Positions 43,302 to 51,217 of a DNA stretch of 64,000 nt are shown here, one piece after another (the stretch's first letter is position 1; each line of letters begins with the position of its first letter). The notes beneath the pieces were generated by a model that was not told the origin of the DNA, did not search any database, and saw only the letters and a program-made list of their open reading frames with translations. The stretch covers positions 930,001 to 994,000 of the forward strand of contig NZ_JBLFFL010000001.1 of the NCBI RefSeq assembly GCF_051400755.1, written 5' to 3'. This DNA comes from Parapedobacter sp051400755 (GTDB taxonomy: Bacteria > Bacteroidota > Bacteroidia > Sphingobacteriales > Sphingobacteriaceae). Made by a program: the position numbers and the translations under genes.

Positions 43302-45701
43302 ATGATCAGGAACTATTTCAAAACCGCGTGGCGTAATCTCTTTCGGGGAAAGATATTTTCTGTCATCAATATTATGGGGCTGGCCATCGGGCTGACCGCC
43401 TTCCTCCTACTGGCCTTGTACATCAAGGACGAGCTGAGCTACGACCGCTTCCACGAAAAGGCAGACCGGATTTATCGGGTATCGCGCGAATTTCTGTCGG
43501 AAAGCGGGTCAACCGATCTGCACTTAGCCCGCGTTGCACCTCCATACGGCCCATTGATTGCTCAGGATTTTCCAGAAGTGGAGCGGATGGTCCGCATGCT
43601 GGAAACCGGCATCACCTTCCGGTACGGCGAAAAATTGTTCAACGAAGAGCGGGTGTTCTTTGCCGAAGATGGTTTTTTTGACCTGTTTACGGTTGACATG
43701 GTGCAAGGCGACCCGCAAACGGCCCTGAAAAATCCGCTTACGGTGGTGCTCTCGGCGCCTATGGCTAAAAAGTACTTCGGCAACGAAAACCCTATCGGCA
43801 AGATGATGCGCGTAAACAACCAGGGAGAAGTGATGGTGACCGGGGTATTCGAACCGCTACCGGCGCAATCAACCATGCATCCAAATGTGCTGATCTCTTT
43901 CGCTTCGTTGAACGACGATAACATATACGGTGCGGAGCGGTTGCGGACGGACTGGGGCAACAATGCCTTCAACACGTTCCTGCTGCTACCCAAAAGATAT
44001 GACCCGCAACGATTGACTAAGGCGTTCCCTGCTTTCCAAAACAAGCACATGGGCGAAAATACTTCGAAGTATTCGGTGCTGCACCTGATGAAGCTTACGG
44101 ATATCCACCTGCATTCCCACACGGATTCAGAAATCGAGCCCACGTCGGATATCCGCTATGTATACTTCTTTTCCGCCATCGCCCTCTTCATTTTAATCAT
44201 TGCCTGCATCAACTACATGAACCTGACCACGGCGCGGTCGGCCAAGCGGGCCAAGGAAGTGGGCATGCGCAAGGTGGTGGGTGCGCAGCGCGGCCAGCTG
44301 ATCCGGCAGTTTCTTGTCGAGTCGTGGCTCTTTACCGTGGCTGCCCTGCTGGTGTCATTGGCATTGGTCGCCCTCGCCCTCCCTTTCCTCAACGAACTGG
44401 CGGGCAAAAACCTCCTGTTTGCTGACCTGCTGACCCCCACGTTTATTGGCATTATCGGTGTTGTCATGCTGTTTACCGCACTGGCCTCCGGCAGCTACCC
44501 CGCTTTTTTCCTTACGGCTTTCCAACCGATCAAGGTATTCAAGGGCAAAGTGGCCACGGATGTCAAGAAAGGAAAGTTGCAACAGGTGCTGGTAACTACC
44601 CAGTTTGCCATCGCCGTGCTCCTAATTACCTGCACGATGGTGGTGTACAGCCAAATGCGGCATATACAGGATTTCAAGTTGGGTTATGCCAAGGAACAGG
44701 TTGTCCTGATACCCGCGGCGGGCGATTCTATTACTTACGAATCTGTGCGCGAGCAGCTGCTGCAAAACCATGGCATCGTAAACGTGGCTCGTTCGTCACG
44801 TACTCCCACGGGACGGTTGCTGGATGGCCAGTCCGCCTATGTCATGCGGGGAAATGAGCTGCAGCCCGCGGAGGCGATGATCAAGGGATTGGCCATTGAT
44901 GAGCAATTCATCCCCACCTATCAGATTGATATGGCCGCGGGACGCAACCTGTCCAAAACGCATCCCACCGACCTGAAGGAAGGATTTATCCTGAATGAGA
45001 CCGCCGCAAGCGCCCTGGGGTGGACCAACCCCGAGGATGCCATCGGTAACACCTTTGCCTACGGCGACCGCAAGGGCCAAATCATCGGGGTAACGAAGGA
45101 TTTTCATTTCGAATCCCTGCACCAGCAGGTGGTGCCCCTGGTGATGTTTTCACATGCGCCTAACTTCGGCTCATGGTCAGTTAGACTGGCAGGTGGCGAT
45201 ACACAATCGGCTTTGGGGTACCTGGAATCGGTTTGGAAGACCCGCTTCCCGGAAAACCCGTTCAGGTACGAGTTTTTGGATGACCGCTTCGGCGCCCTAT
45301 ACGAGCGCGAGCAGGTCCAGCAGACGTTGTTTGCCCTCTTCGCAGGCATCGCCATCTTCATTTCCTGTCTTGGGCTCCTGGGGCTGTCGATGTATATGGC
45401 CGAACTGCGGATGAAGGAAATCGGCATCCGGAAGGTACTAGGGGCATCGGTGATGGGCATTGTGCGGTTGTTGTCGACTGATTTTTTGAAATTGGTGCTG
45501 ATCTCCATTTTCATCGCCACGCCCGTAGCGTGGTGGCTCATGAACACCTGGCTCGCTGACTTTGCCTACCGGATCACGCTCCAATGGTGGATGTTTGCCA
45601 TCGCGGGTTTGGCAGCTGTCGTGATTGCGCTGGCCACGGTGAGCTGGCAGGCCATGCGGGCGGCGGTGGCGAATCCGGTCGACTCTTTACGCGATGAGTA
45701 A
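43302..45701 (+). CDS. ABC transporter permease, duplicated FtsX/MacB type (P11)
   Basis: 799 residues from MIRNYFKTAWRNLFRGKIFS. The loops are KEVGMRKVVGAQRGQ near 316 and KEIGIRKVLGASVMG near 703. The second core has GVTKDFHF. The start of the central helix (LQQVLVTTQFAIAVLLI) lacks the arginine-lysine found in most copies. The C-terminus is the common type, with TLQWWMFAIAGLAAVVIALA and tail VANPVDSLRDE. The start is fixed by the end of the heptad array. The gap to P12 (326 bp) is the longest in this part and contains a second copy of a gene end. Confidence 0.94.
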   Translation: MIRNYFKTAWRNLFRGKIFSVINIMGLAIGLTAFLLLALYIKDELSYDRFHEKADRIYRVSREFLSESGSTDLHLARVAPPYGPLIAQDFPEVERMVRMLETGITFRYGEKLFNEERVFFAEDGFFDLFTVDMVQGDPQTALKNPLTVVLSAPMAKKYFGNENPIGKMMRVNNQGEVMVTGVFEPLPAQSTMHPNVLISFASLNDDNIYGAERLRTDWGNNAFNTFLLLPKRYDPQRLTKAFPAFQNKHMGENTSKYSVLHLMKLTDIHLHSHTDSEIEPTSDIRYVYFFSAIALFILIIACINYMNLTTARSAKRAKEVGMRKVVGAQRGQLIRQFLVESWLFTVAALLVSLALVALALPFLNELAGKNLLFADLLTPTFIGIIGVVMLFTALASGSYPAFFLTAFQPIKVFKGKVATDVKKGKLQQVLVTTQFAIAVLLITCTMVVYSQMRHIQDFKLGYAKEQVVLIPAAGDSITYESVREQLLQNHGIVNVARSSRTPTGRLLDGQSAYVMRGNELQPAEAMIKGLAIDEQFIPTYQIDMAAGRNLSKTHPTDLKEGFILNETAASALGWTNPEDAIGNTFAYGDRKGQIIGVTKDFHFESLHQQVVPLVMFSHAPNFGSWSVRLAGGDTQSALGYLESVWKTRFPENPFRYEFLDDRFGALYEREQVQQTLFALFAGIAIFISCLGLLGLSMYMAELRMKEIGIRKVLGASVMGIVRLLSTDFLKLVLISIFIATPVAWWLMNTWLADFAYRITLQWWMFAIAGLAAVVIALATVSWQAMRAAVANPVDSLRDE

Positions 45702-45716
45702 ATCGCGTAATAGGAG

Positions 45717-45758
45717 ATCCCGATGGATATCGGGATGGATTCGCTAAGGGATGAGTGA
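45717..45758 (+). pseudogene. Hairpin plus fossil permease end (DSLRDE-stop)
   Basis: ATCCCGAT-GGAT-ATCGGGAT (45717-45736) is a perfect hairpin. Directly after it GATTCGCTAAGGGATGAGTGA (in two runs, 45738-45758) codes DSLRDE and a stop, followed by the same TGTTGGGGTTTTAGCC that follows P10. It marks a junction where a gene end plus element was added behind P11. Confidence 0.65.
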
Positions 45759-45765
45759 TGTTGGG

Positions 45766-45845
45766 GTTTTAGCCTATTGCTCCCCCGTCTGGATCCGGGG
45801 CGCTCCGCTGCCGTATCCTAGGTCGGGTCCGCAACAGGCTAAAAC
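45766..45845. repeat. Palindromic intergenic element, copy D (after P11)
   Basis: 80 bp, one outer-arm mismatch. Nearly the same as copy C, with GGATCCGGGG / GCCGTATCC in the inner stem. It is preceded by the fossil gene end rather than by the real P11 stop. Confidence 0.8.
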
Positions 45846-46027
45846 AGGGAAGGTAGGAAAAGGAATTAGAGAATAAGTAAGTGGTGGTTGGTGAGTGGTG
45901 GTCGGTGAAAAGGAAGTAAGGTTTAAGATTAAGGAACAAAGATAAGGGAATAAAGGCATTTGCAATGAACGATAATAACCATCAAGGTCACTGAACGCTG
46001 GCCTCCGATCACAGAACACTGAAAAAA
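45846..46027 (+). other. P12 leader region
   Basis: After element D come a purine-rich stretch, four G-rich heptads (GTGGTGG, TTGGTGA, GTGGTGG, TCGGTGA at 45881-45908), about 80 bp of plain AT-rich sequence, and a leader of the GATCACAGAACACTGAAAAA type shared with P6, P7 and P9. No GTCT heptads and no sigma-54 module were seen. Confidence 0.5.
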
Positions 46028-48433
46028 ATGATCAAGAATTATCTCAAAATCGCGTGGCGCTCGATGGCGAGCAACCGCGCTTATTCGGTGACGAACTTGG
46101 TGGGACTAACCATCGGCCTTACCGTGGTGCTATGCATCGCCACACTGGTCATGGACGACCTCTCATACGACAAGCAGTGGACGTTGTCGGAAGAGCTGTA
46201 CACCATCAATTCGGTGAACACAGACCAAGACGGAAATGTGCTCTACCGGGGTCCAGGTGCCATTGGTGGCCTCGGAAACGCGCTGCAACAGGAGTTCCCC
46301 GAAATACTGGGTCACACCACCCTCAGCACGGAAACACTACACCTGATGCTCGACCAGCAGGCCAACCGTTCCATTAAACTGACCACCTTAAACACCGATA
46401 CCAACTTCTTCAACCTGTTTGATACCCAACGCCTCGTGGGCAACCCGAAACAGGTTGTTTCCGGGGCCAAGAACCTGGTGATTACGGAAAGTCTGCACAA
46501 AGCATACTTCAACGGGGCGAATATCATTGGCGAAACGTTCTACAACCGCCCTGCAAACGGTACCCCCCAAGCCTACGTGGTGACGGCCATTATCCGGGAT
46601 TTGCCCCAAAACACCCACCTGCGCGCACAGGCCATCCAGCTTTCGGCAACAGCACCCCAGGCGCTGAGCCCCTACGGCGCAGGCTATGTGACCAAACAAT
46701 ATGTACGGATAAGACGGGAAATCAACATCGAGGCACTTACCTCCAAAACAAATGATTGGTACCTGAATTACCTCACACAGGAAGGGGATTACCGCATGGG
46801 TTTTGAATTCCAAGCCATCAAGGACGTTTATCTCCATTCAGCCTTCGGCAGTAGCAAAGCACTGAAAGACGTTTATGTGTTGGGCGGCATTGGCCTGTTG
46901 ATTTTAATACTCGCCTGCATCAATTTCATCAATTTGAGTTTTGCACATGCCATAAAACGCACCTTGGAGATGGGCGTACGCAAGACCTTCGGCGCCCGGC
47001 GATTCCAACTGATTCTGCAGGGCATTACCGAAAGCCTGGTTTTCTTCGGTTTTTCGCTGGCAATGGCATTTTTCCTATACCTGCTGGTCATCCCTGGGTT
47101 TGAAACCTATCTTGGTTATTCGCTGACCCAGGTATTCCATCGGTCGTTCCCGTTGGCTTTGCTGCTGCTCGTGGGATGGTTGGGTCTAGGCCTGCTGTGC
47201 GGCTTGGCTCCGGCGTTGTCACTGGCCAAGACAAAAACTTCATATGCATTGAAAAAACGGATGGAAATCCTCCGTATTCCGTTAAAGACCGGCCTGACCA
47301 AAAGCCTTCTTGTTTTGCAGTTCAGCATCGCCATGGTTGTCATCATTGGTATGCTTACCGTACAGCAGCAACTGAGATATATGCTGAATAAAGATCTGGG
47401 CTATGATTCTGCCAACCTGCTGATATTGGACTATATGTCATGGGAGGGCAAAGGTGCGGCATTCAAACAGTCGTTGCTGCAACAGCCCGGCATCACCGCC
47501 GTAAGCCTGTCGCAATGGGCGCCCATGAGCGGGTCTTATCAAACCTTGCGCCTTTCCACCCCGGATAATCCAAATGAAAAGGTAGAAACCAGCTTTATCG
47601 AGAGCGATTTCGATTTGCTCAAGACAATTGGATTTAAGCTTATCGATGGGCGTACGCTGCATCCTTCCTTCGCAAAGGATGACCTTTCAAATATCGAAGG
47701 ATGGGATGAGGGGTATCGTATCGGCTTCCCCAATGCCTTGTATACGGAAACCGCAGCCCGCCGATTGGGTGCCTCCTTGAATCAAGCGGACGAAAACGGT
47801 TATAACGTGCCTGTCGGTATCCTACAAGATTTCCATTTCCTCAGTCTTCGGAATCCGATAGAAGCGGTGATCATCCAAGGCCGACATGAGTTGAATTACG
47901 CATCCATGCTGGTCCGTGTGGCTAAGGGTAAAGAAAGGGAAACCCTCGCAGCGGTGGAAGCTACATGGAACCAAGCGTTCCCCGGTCGGTTGCCACGAAT
48001 CAATTGGGCCGATGAAGAGCTGGCCAATCAATACAAGGGTGAACAGCAGCAGTTTCACCAGCTCCTATTTTTCAGCGGCATCAGCATGTTATTGGCCATA
48101 TTGGGTGTGTTTGGTATCGTGGTGTATACCGTAGAGCGTAAGGTAAGGGAAATCGGTATCCGTAAGGTATTGGGGGCTTCGGTATATTCCATCATGGCGC
48201 TGCTCTCCACCAACTTTTTCAAACTGGTATGCCTTGCCGCGGTAATTGCCTTCCCCATCGCTTGGTGGGTCATGAATGGCTGGTTGGAAAACTTTGCGTA
48301 CCGCATCGAAATCCCTTGGTGGCTCTTTGCGCTAACGGGTTTGCTCGCACTATGCAGCATGTTTATCGTGGTTGGGCTTAGGACCTTCAAAGCAGCCACG
48401 GCGAATCCGGTCGACTCGCTGAGGGATGAGTAA
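46028..48433 (+). CDS. ABC transporter permease, duplicated FtsX/MacB type (P12)
   Basis: 801 residues from MIKNYLKIAWRSMASNRAYS. The first loop is divergent: RTLEMGVRKTFGARRFQ near 311; the second is VREIGIRKVLGASVYS near 705. The first FtsX domain lacks the usual T-A-R-S approach (INLSFAHAIKRTLE) and ends in GLAPALSLAKTKTSYALKKR rather than the SGxYPAxxLS pattern. The second core has GILQDFHF. The tail is TANPVDSLRDE. It may be specialised, since half of the conserved coupling region is altered while the C-terminal half is typical. Confidence 0.92.
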   Translation: MIKNYLKIAWRSMASNRAYSVTNLVGLTIGLTVVLCIATLVMDDLSYDKQWTLSEELYTINSVNTDQDGNVLYRGPGAIGGLGNALQQEFPEILGHTTLSTETLHLMLDQQANRSIKLTTLNTDTNFFNLFDTQRLVGNPKQVVSGAKNLVITESLHKAYFNGANIIGETFYNRPANGTPQAYVVTAIIRDLPQNTHLRAQAIQLSATAPQALSPYGAGYVTKQYVRIRREINIEALTSKTNDWYLNYLTQEGDYRMGFEFQAIKDVYLHSAFGSSKALKDVYVLGGIGLLILILACINFINLSFAHAIKRTLEMGVRKTFGARRFQLILQGITESLVFFGFSLAMAFFLYLLVIPGFETYLGYSLTQVFHRSFPLALLLLVGWLGLGLLCGLAPALSLAKTKTSYALKKRMEILRIPLKTGLTKSLLVLQFSIAMVVIIGMLTVQQQLRYMLNKDLGYDSANLLILDYMSWEGKGAAFKQSLLQQPGITAVSLSQWAPMSGSYQTLRLSTPDNPNEKVETSFIESDFDLLKTIGFKLIDGRTLHPSFAKDDLSNIEGWDEGYRIGFPNALYTETAARRLGASLNQADENGYNVPVGILQDFHFLSLRNPIEAVIIQGRHELNYASMLVRVAKGKERETLAAVEATWNQAFPGRLPRINWADEELANQYKGEQQQFHQLLFFSGISMLLAILGVFGIVVYTVERKVREIGIRKVLGASVYSIMALLSTNFFKLVCLAAVIAFPIAWWVMNGWLENFAYRIEIPWWLFALTGLLALCSMFIVVGLRTFKAATANPVDSLRDE

Positions 48434-48439
48434 TGTTGG

Positions 48440-48518
48440 GTTTTCGCCTATTGCTCCCCGTGTGGATCCGAGGCGCTTCGCTGCCGTATCCTAGGTCGGG
48501 TCCGCAACAGGATAAAAC
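48440..48518. repeat. Palindromic intergenic element, copy E (after P12)
   Basis: 79 bp with the worst outer arms of the set (GTTTTCGCCT against GGATAAAAC, three mismatches). The inner stem CCCG/CGGG and the TATCCTAGG block are kept. It starts 6 bp after the P12 stop. Confidence 0.75.
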
Positions 48519-48605
48519 AGTGAGGGTAGGAAAAGGAATTGGGGATAAGTAAGTGGCGGTCGGTGAATGGCGGTCGGTGAGGGATGAGTAAATCGTAGCA
48601 GGCCA

Positions 48606-48654
48606 GTCTCTTGTCTAAAGTCTAATGTCTCTTGTCTAATGTCTAACGTCTAAA
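48606..48654 (+). repeat. Heptanucleotide array, 7 units, before P13
   Basis: GTCTCTT, GTCTAAA, GTCTAAT, GTCTCTT, GTCTAAT, GTCTAAC, GTCTAAA, then two A residues and the ATG. G-rich heptads lie further upstream (48553-48580) but are out of phase with these. It is preceded by GCAGGCCA, shared with the P11, P15 and P5 leaders. Confidence 0.85.
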
Positions 48655-48656
48655 AA

Positions 48657-51038
48657 ATGATCAAGAATTATCTCAAAATCGCGTGGCGGAACCTGAAGAA
48701 AAGCAAGGCTTTCTCCTTCATCAACATTATGGGCCTCACCGTGGGCATGACGGCCAGCTTTTTGATTTTCCTGTACGTCAATTTTGAGTTGAGCTATGAC
48801 AGGTTCCACGACAAGGCTGACCGCATATACCGGGTGGTGGCGGACATCAAAACGCCTACGGAAACCATCAACGCCAACAAACCTTCTTGGGCAGTGGCGC
48901 CCAATGTGATTGACGAGTTTGCCGAGGTGGAGGCATTCGTCCGTTTCAACAATGCGGATTTCATTGTCAAGAAAGACGACATCCAGTTTCAGGAAGACGC
49001 CTGTGCCTTTGCCGATTCGGCCTTCCTGTCGGTCTTCGATTTCCCGCTGCTCCAGGGTGATCCCAAGACCGCGTTGAAAGAACCGTTCAATATGGTGCTG
49101 ACCGAAAGCGCTGCTAAAAAATATTTTGGCGATGCCAACCCTATCGGACAAACGCTACTCATCGCCCAGGAAGAACTGGCGGTGACCGTCACCGGCGTGA
49201 TGGCGGATATGCCTGAAAACACCCGGTTGAAAGCGGATATGGTGGTATCGATGAGTACACTCACCCAAAAGCTCAATGCCGGGCTTGACGAACAGTGGGG
49301 CAACTATGGCGCCGAGGCCTATCTATTATTGAAGCCCGGTGTTGATGCCGAAGGCTTGCAAACCAAATTCCCCGCATTTCTGGAAAAACGCAACGGCAGC
49401 GAGATGAAACAAAGCCAGATGTTTGTGACGCTCTTCTTGGAGCCGCTCAACGATGTGTACCTTCACTCTACCCGTGATGGCTCTAATGCTGGTAAGATCA
49501 AGAATGTCTATATTTTTTCCATCGTTGCGATATTTATCCTGCTGATCGCGGCTTTCAACTTCATCAACCTGACCACCGCCCGATCGACGGAACGGGCGAA
49601 GGAAATCGGGATCCGCAAGGTGGTGGGCGCTGAACGCCCGCAGCTCATCCGGCAATTCATTGGCGATTCGGTGCTGCTGTGCCTGATCGCGTTTGTCCTG
49701 TCGGTAGGGATTTCCATCCTGTTGCTGCCCCTATTCAACCAACTGGCGGGAAAAGTGGTCAGCGAGGGGATTTTTCCAAGCTTGGCCCACATCGGCCTCC
49801 TCTTTCTCACCGCAGTCTGCGTAGGACTGCTTGCGGGCATTTATCCAGCGCTGGTATTATCAAGCTTCAAACCCGTGGCCGTATTAAAAGGGCGCTTCGC
49901 TACCGGCACGAGGGGGATTTTCTTGCGGAAAGCGCTGGTGGTGGTGCAGTTCACCATTTCGATCGCGCTTATCTTCGGCACCATCACCGTATATCGCCAG
50001 ATGCAGTACATGCGCAATCAAAACCTCGGATTCAGCAAAGAACAGACGGTGGTCATCGATACCAAGGGCAGTCCTGCCAAGGAAGCGTTTCGGCAGGCCC
50101 TCGCAGGCATCCCCGCTGTAAAGGGCACCGCTTTTTCCGGAAGTGTGCCGGGAGGCGGCAACCCCGGGGCGTATTCGGAAATTGAAAATACCAACGGGGA
50201 TCTGCAAATCGCGAATCTCGATCTTTATTTCGTAGATTTTGATTACATCGACCTTTATGATATTAAAGTAGCCGCCGGACGTGGATTTTCACGCGACTTT
50301 GGCACGGATTCTACTCAGGCGATGATCATGAATGAAGCGGCCGTCAAACTATTCGGATACAGCACCCCCGCCGAGGCGGTTGGAAAACGCTTCAAACAGT
50401 GGGGACGTGAAGGGCAAATCATCGGCGTGATCAAGGATTTCCACTACCGGGGACTGCAAGACAAGATTGCGCCGTTGACCATGCGCATCGAACCCGGCAG
50501 CTGGAGCCTGATTTCGGCGAAGGTGTCGACCACCGACATGGCTGGGACCATCGCCGCCATTGAAAAGGAATGGAAGGCTGCGATACCCAATCAACCATTT
50601 ACGTATTTCTTCTTGGACGAATATTTCAACCGGCAGTACCGCAGCGAAGAGCAGTTTGGGCGGTTGTTCCTTAACTTTGCCATCCTGGCGATCTTTATCT
50701 CCTGCTTGGGCCTGTTCGGACTGGCATCGTACAGCACCACGCAGCGGGTCAAGGAAATCGGTATCCGCAAGGTGTTGGGCGCATCGGTATCGCGCATCGT
50801 GCAGCTCTTGTCGTCGGACTTTATCAAGCTCGTCTTGATTGCCATTGGCATTGCCCTGCCCATTGCGTGGTGGGTCATGCACCGCTGGCTGGCTGATTTT
50901 GCTTACCACACGGCTATTCATTGGTGGGTATTCGTAGCGGCGGGCTTTATCGCGGTGGCCATCGCGCTGCTCACCGTAAGCTGGCAGGCGATACGGGCAG
51001 CGGTGGCCAATCCGGTGGATAGTTTAAGGGATGAGTGA
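48657..51038 (+). CDS. ABC transporter permease, duplicated FtsX/MacB type (P13)
   Basis: 793 residues from MIKNYLKIAWRNLKKSKAFS. The loops are KEIGIRKVVGAERPQ near 312 and KEIGIRKVLGASVSR near 698. The second core has GVIKDFHY. The last part differs slightly from the common type (MHRWLADFAYHTAIHWWVFV) but ends VANPVDSLRDE. It resembles P11 in the first periplasmic core (DFPLLQGDPKTALKEP here, DLFTVDMVQGDPQTALKNP there). The start is fixed by the heptad array. A palindromic element follows 7 bp after the stop. Confidence 0.94.
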   Translation: MIKNYLKIAWRNLKKSKAFSFINIMGLTVGMTASFLIFLYVNFELSYDRFHDKADRIYRVVADIKTPTETINANKPSWAVAPNVIDEFAEVEAFVRFNNADFIVKKDDIQFQEDACAFADSAFLSVFDFPLLQGDPKTALKEPFNMVLTESAAKKYFGDANPIGQTLLIAQEELAVTVTGVMADMPENTRLKADMVVSMSTLTQKLNAGLDEQWGNYGAEAYLLLKPGVDAEGLQTKFPAFLEKRNGSEMKQSQMFVTLFLEPLNDVYLHSTRDGSNAGKIKNVYIFSIVAIFILLIAAFNFINLTTARSTERAKEIGIRKVVGAERPQLIRQFIGDSVLLCLIAFVLSVGISILLLPLFNQLAGKVVSEGIFPSLAHIGLLFLTAVCVGLLAGIYPALVLSSFKPVAVLKGRFATGTRGIFLRKALVVVQFTISIALIFGTITVYRQMQYMRNQNLGFSKEQTVVIDTKGSPAKEAFRQALAGIPAVKGTAFSGSVPGGGNPGAYSEIENTNGDLQIANLDLYFVDFDYIDLYDIKVAAGRGFSRDFGTDSTQAMIMNEAAVKLFGYSTPAEAVGKRFKQWGREGQIIGVIKDFHYRGLQDKIAPLTMRIEPGSWSLISAKVSTTDMAGTIAAIEKEWKAAIPNQPFTYFFLDEYFNRQYRSEEQFGRLFLNFAILAIFISCLGLFGLASYSTTQRVKEIGIRKVLGASVSRIVQLLSSDFIKLVLIAIGIALPIAWWVMHRWLADFAYHTAIHWWVFVAAGFIAVAIALLTVSWQAIRAAVANPVDSLRDE

Positions 51039-51045
51039 TGTTTTA

Positions 51046-51124
51046 GTTTTAGCCTCTTGCGCGTCGTCTGGATTCAGGGCGCTTCGCTACTGTATCCTAG
51101 GCCGTCTTTGCAACAGGCTAAAAC
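51046..51124. repeat. Palindromic intergenic element, copy F (after P13)
   Basis: 79 bp, one outer-arm mismatch. The inner stem uses GGATTCAG / CTGTATCC where copies C-E and H-I use GGATCCG / CGTATCC, a compensatory change on both sides. Nearly identical to copy G. Confidence 0.82.
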
Positions 51125-51217
51125 AATAGTGGTAGGAAGAGGTATTGGGGGATGAATAATGCAACCAAAATAAATGAAATACGATACATGTCATATTGCC
51201 GCACGGGAGGATAGCTT

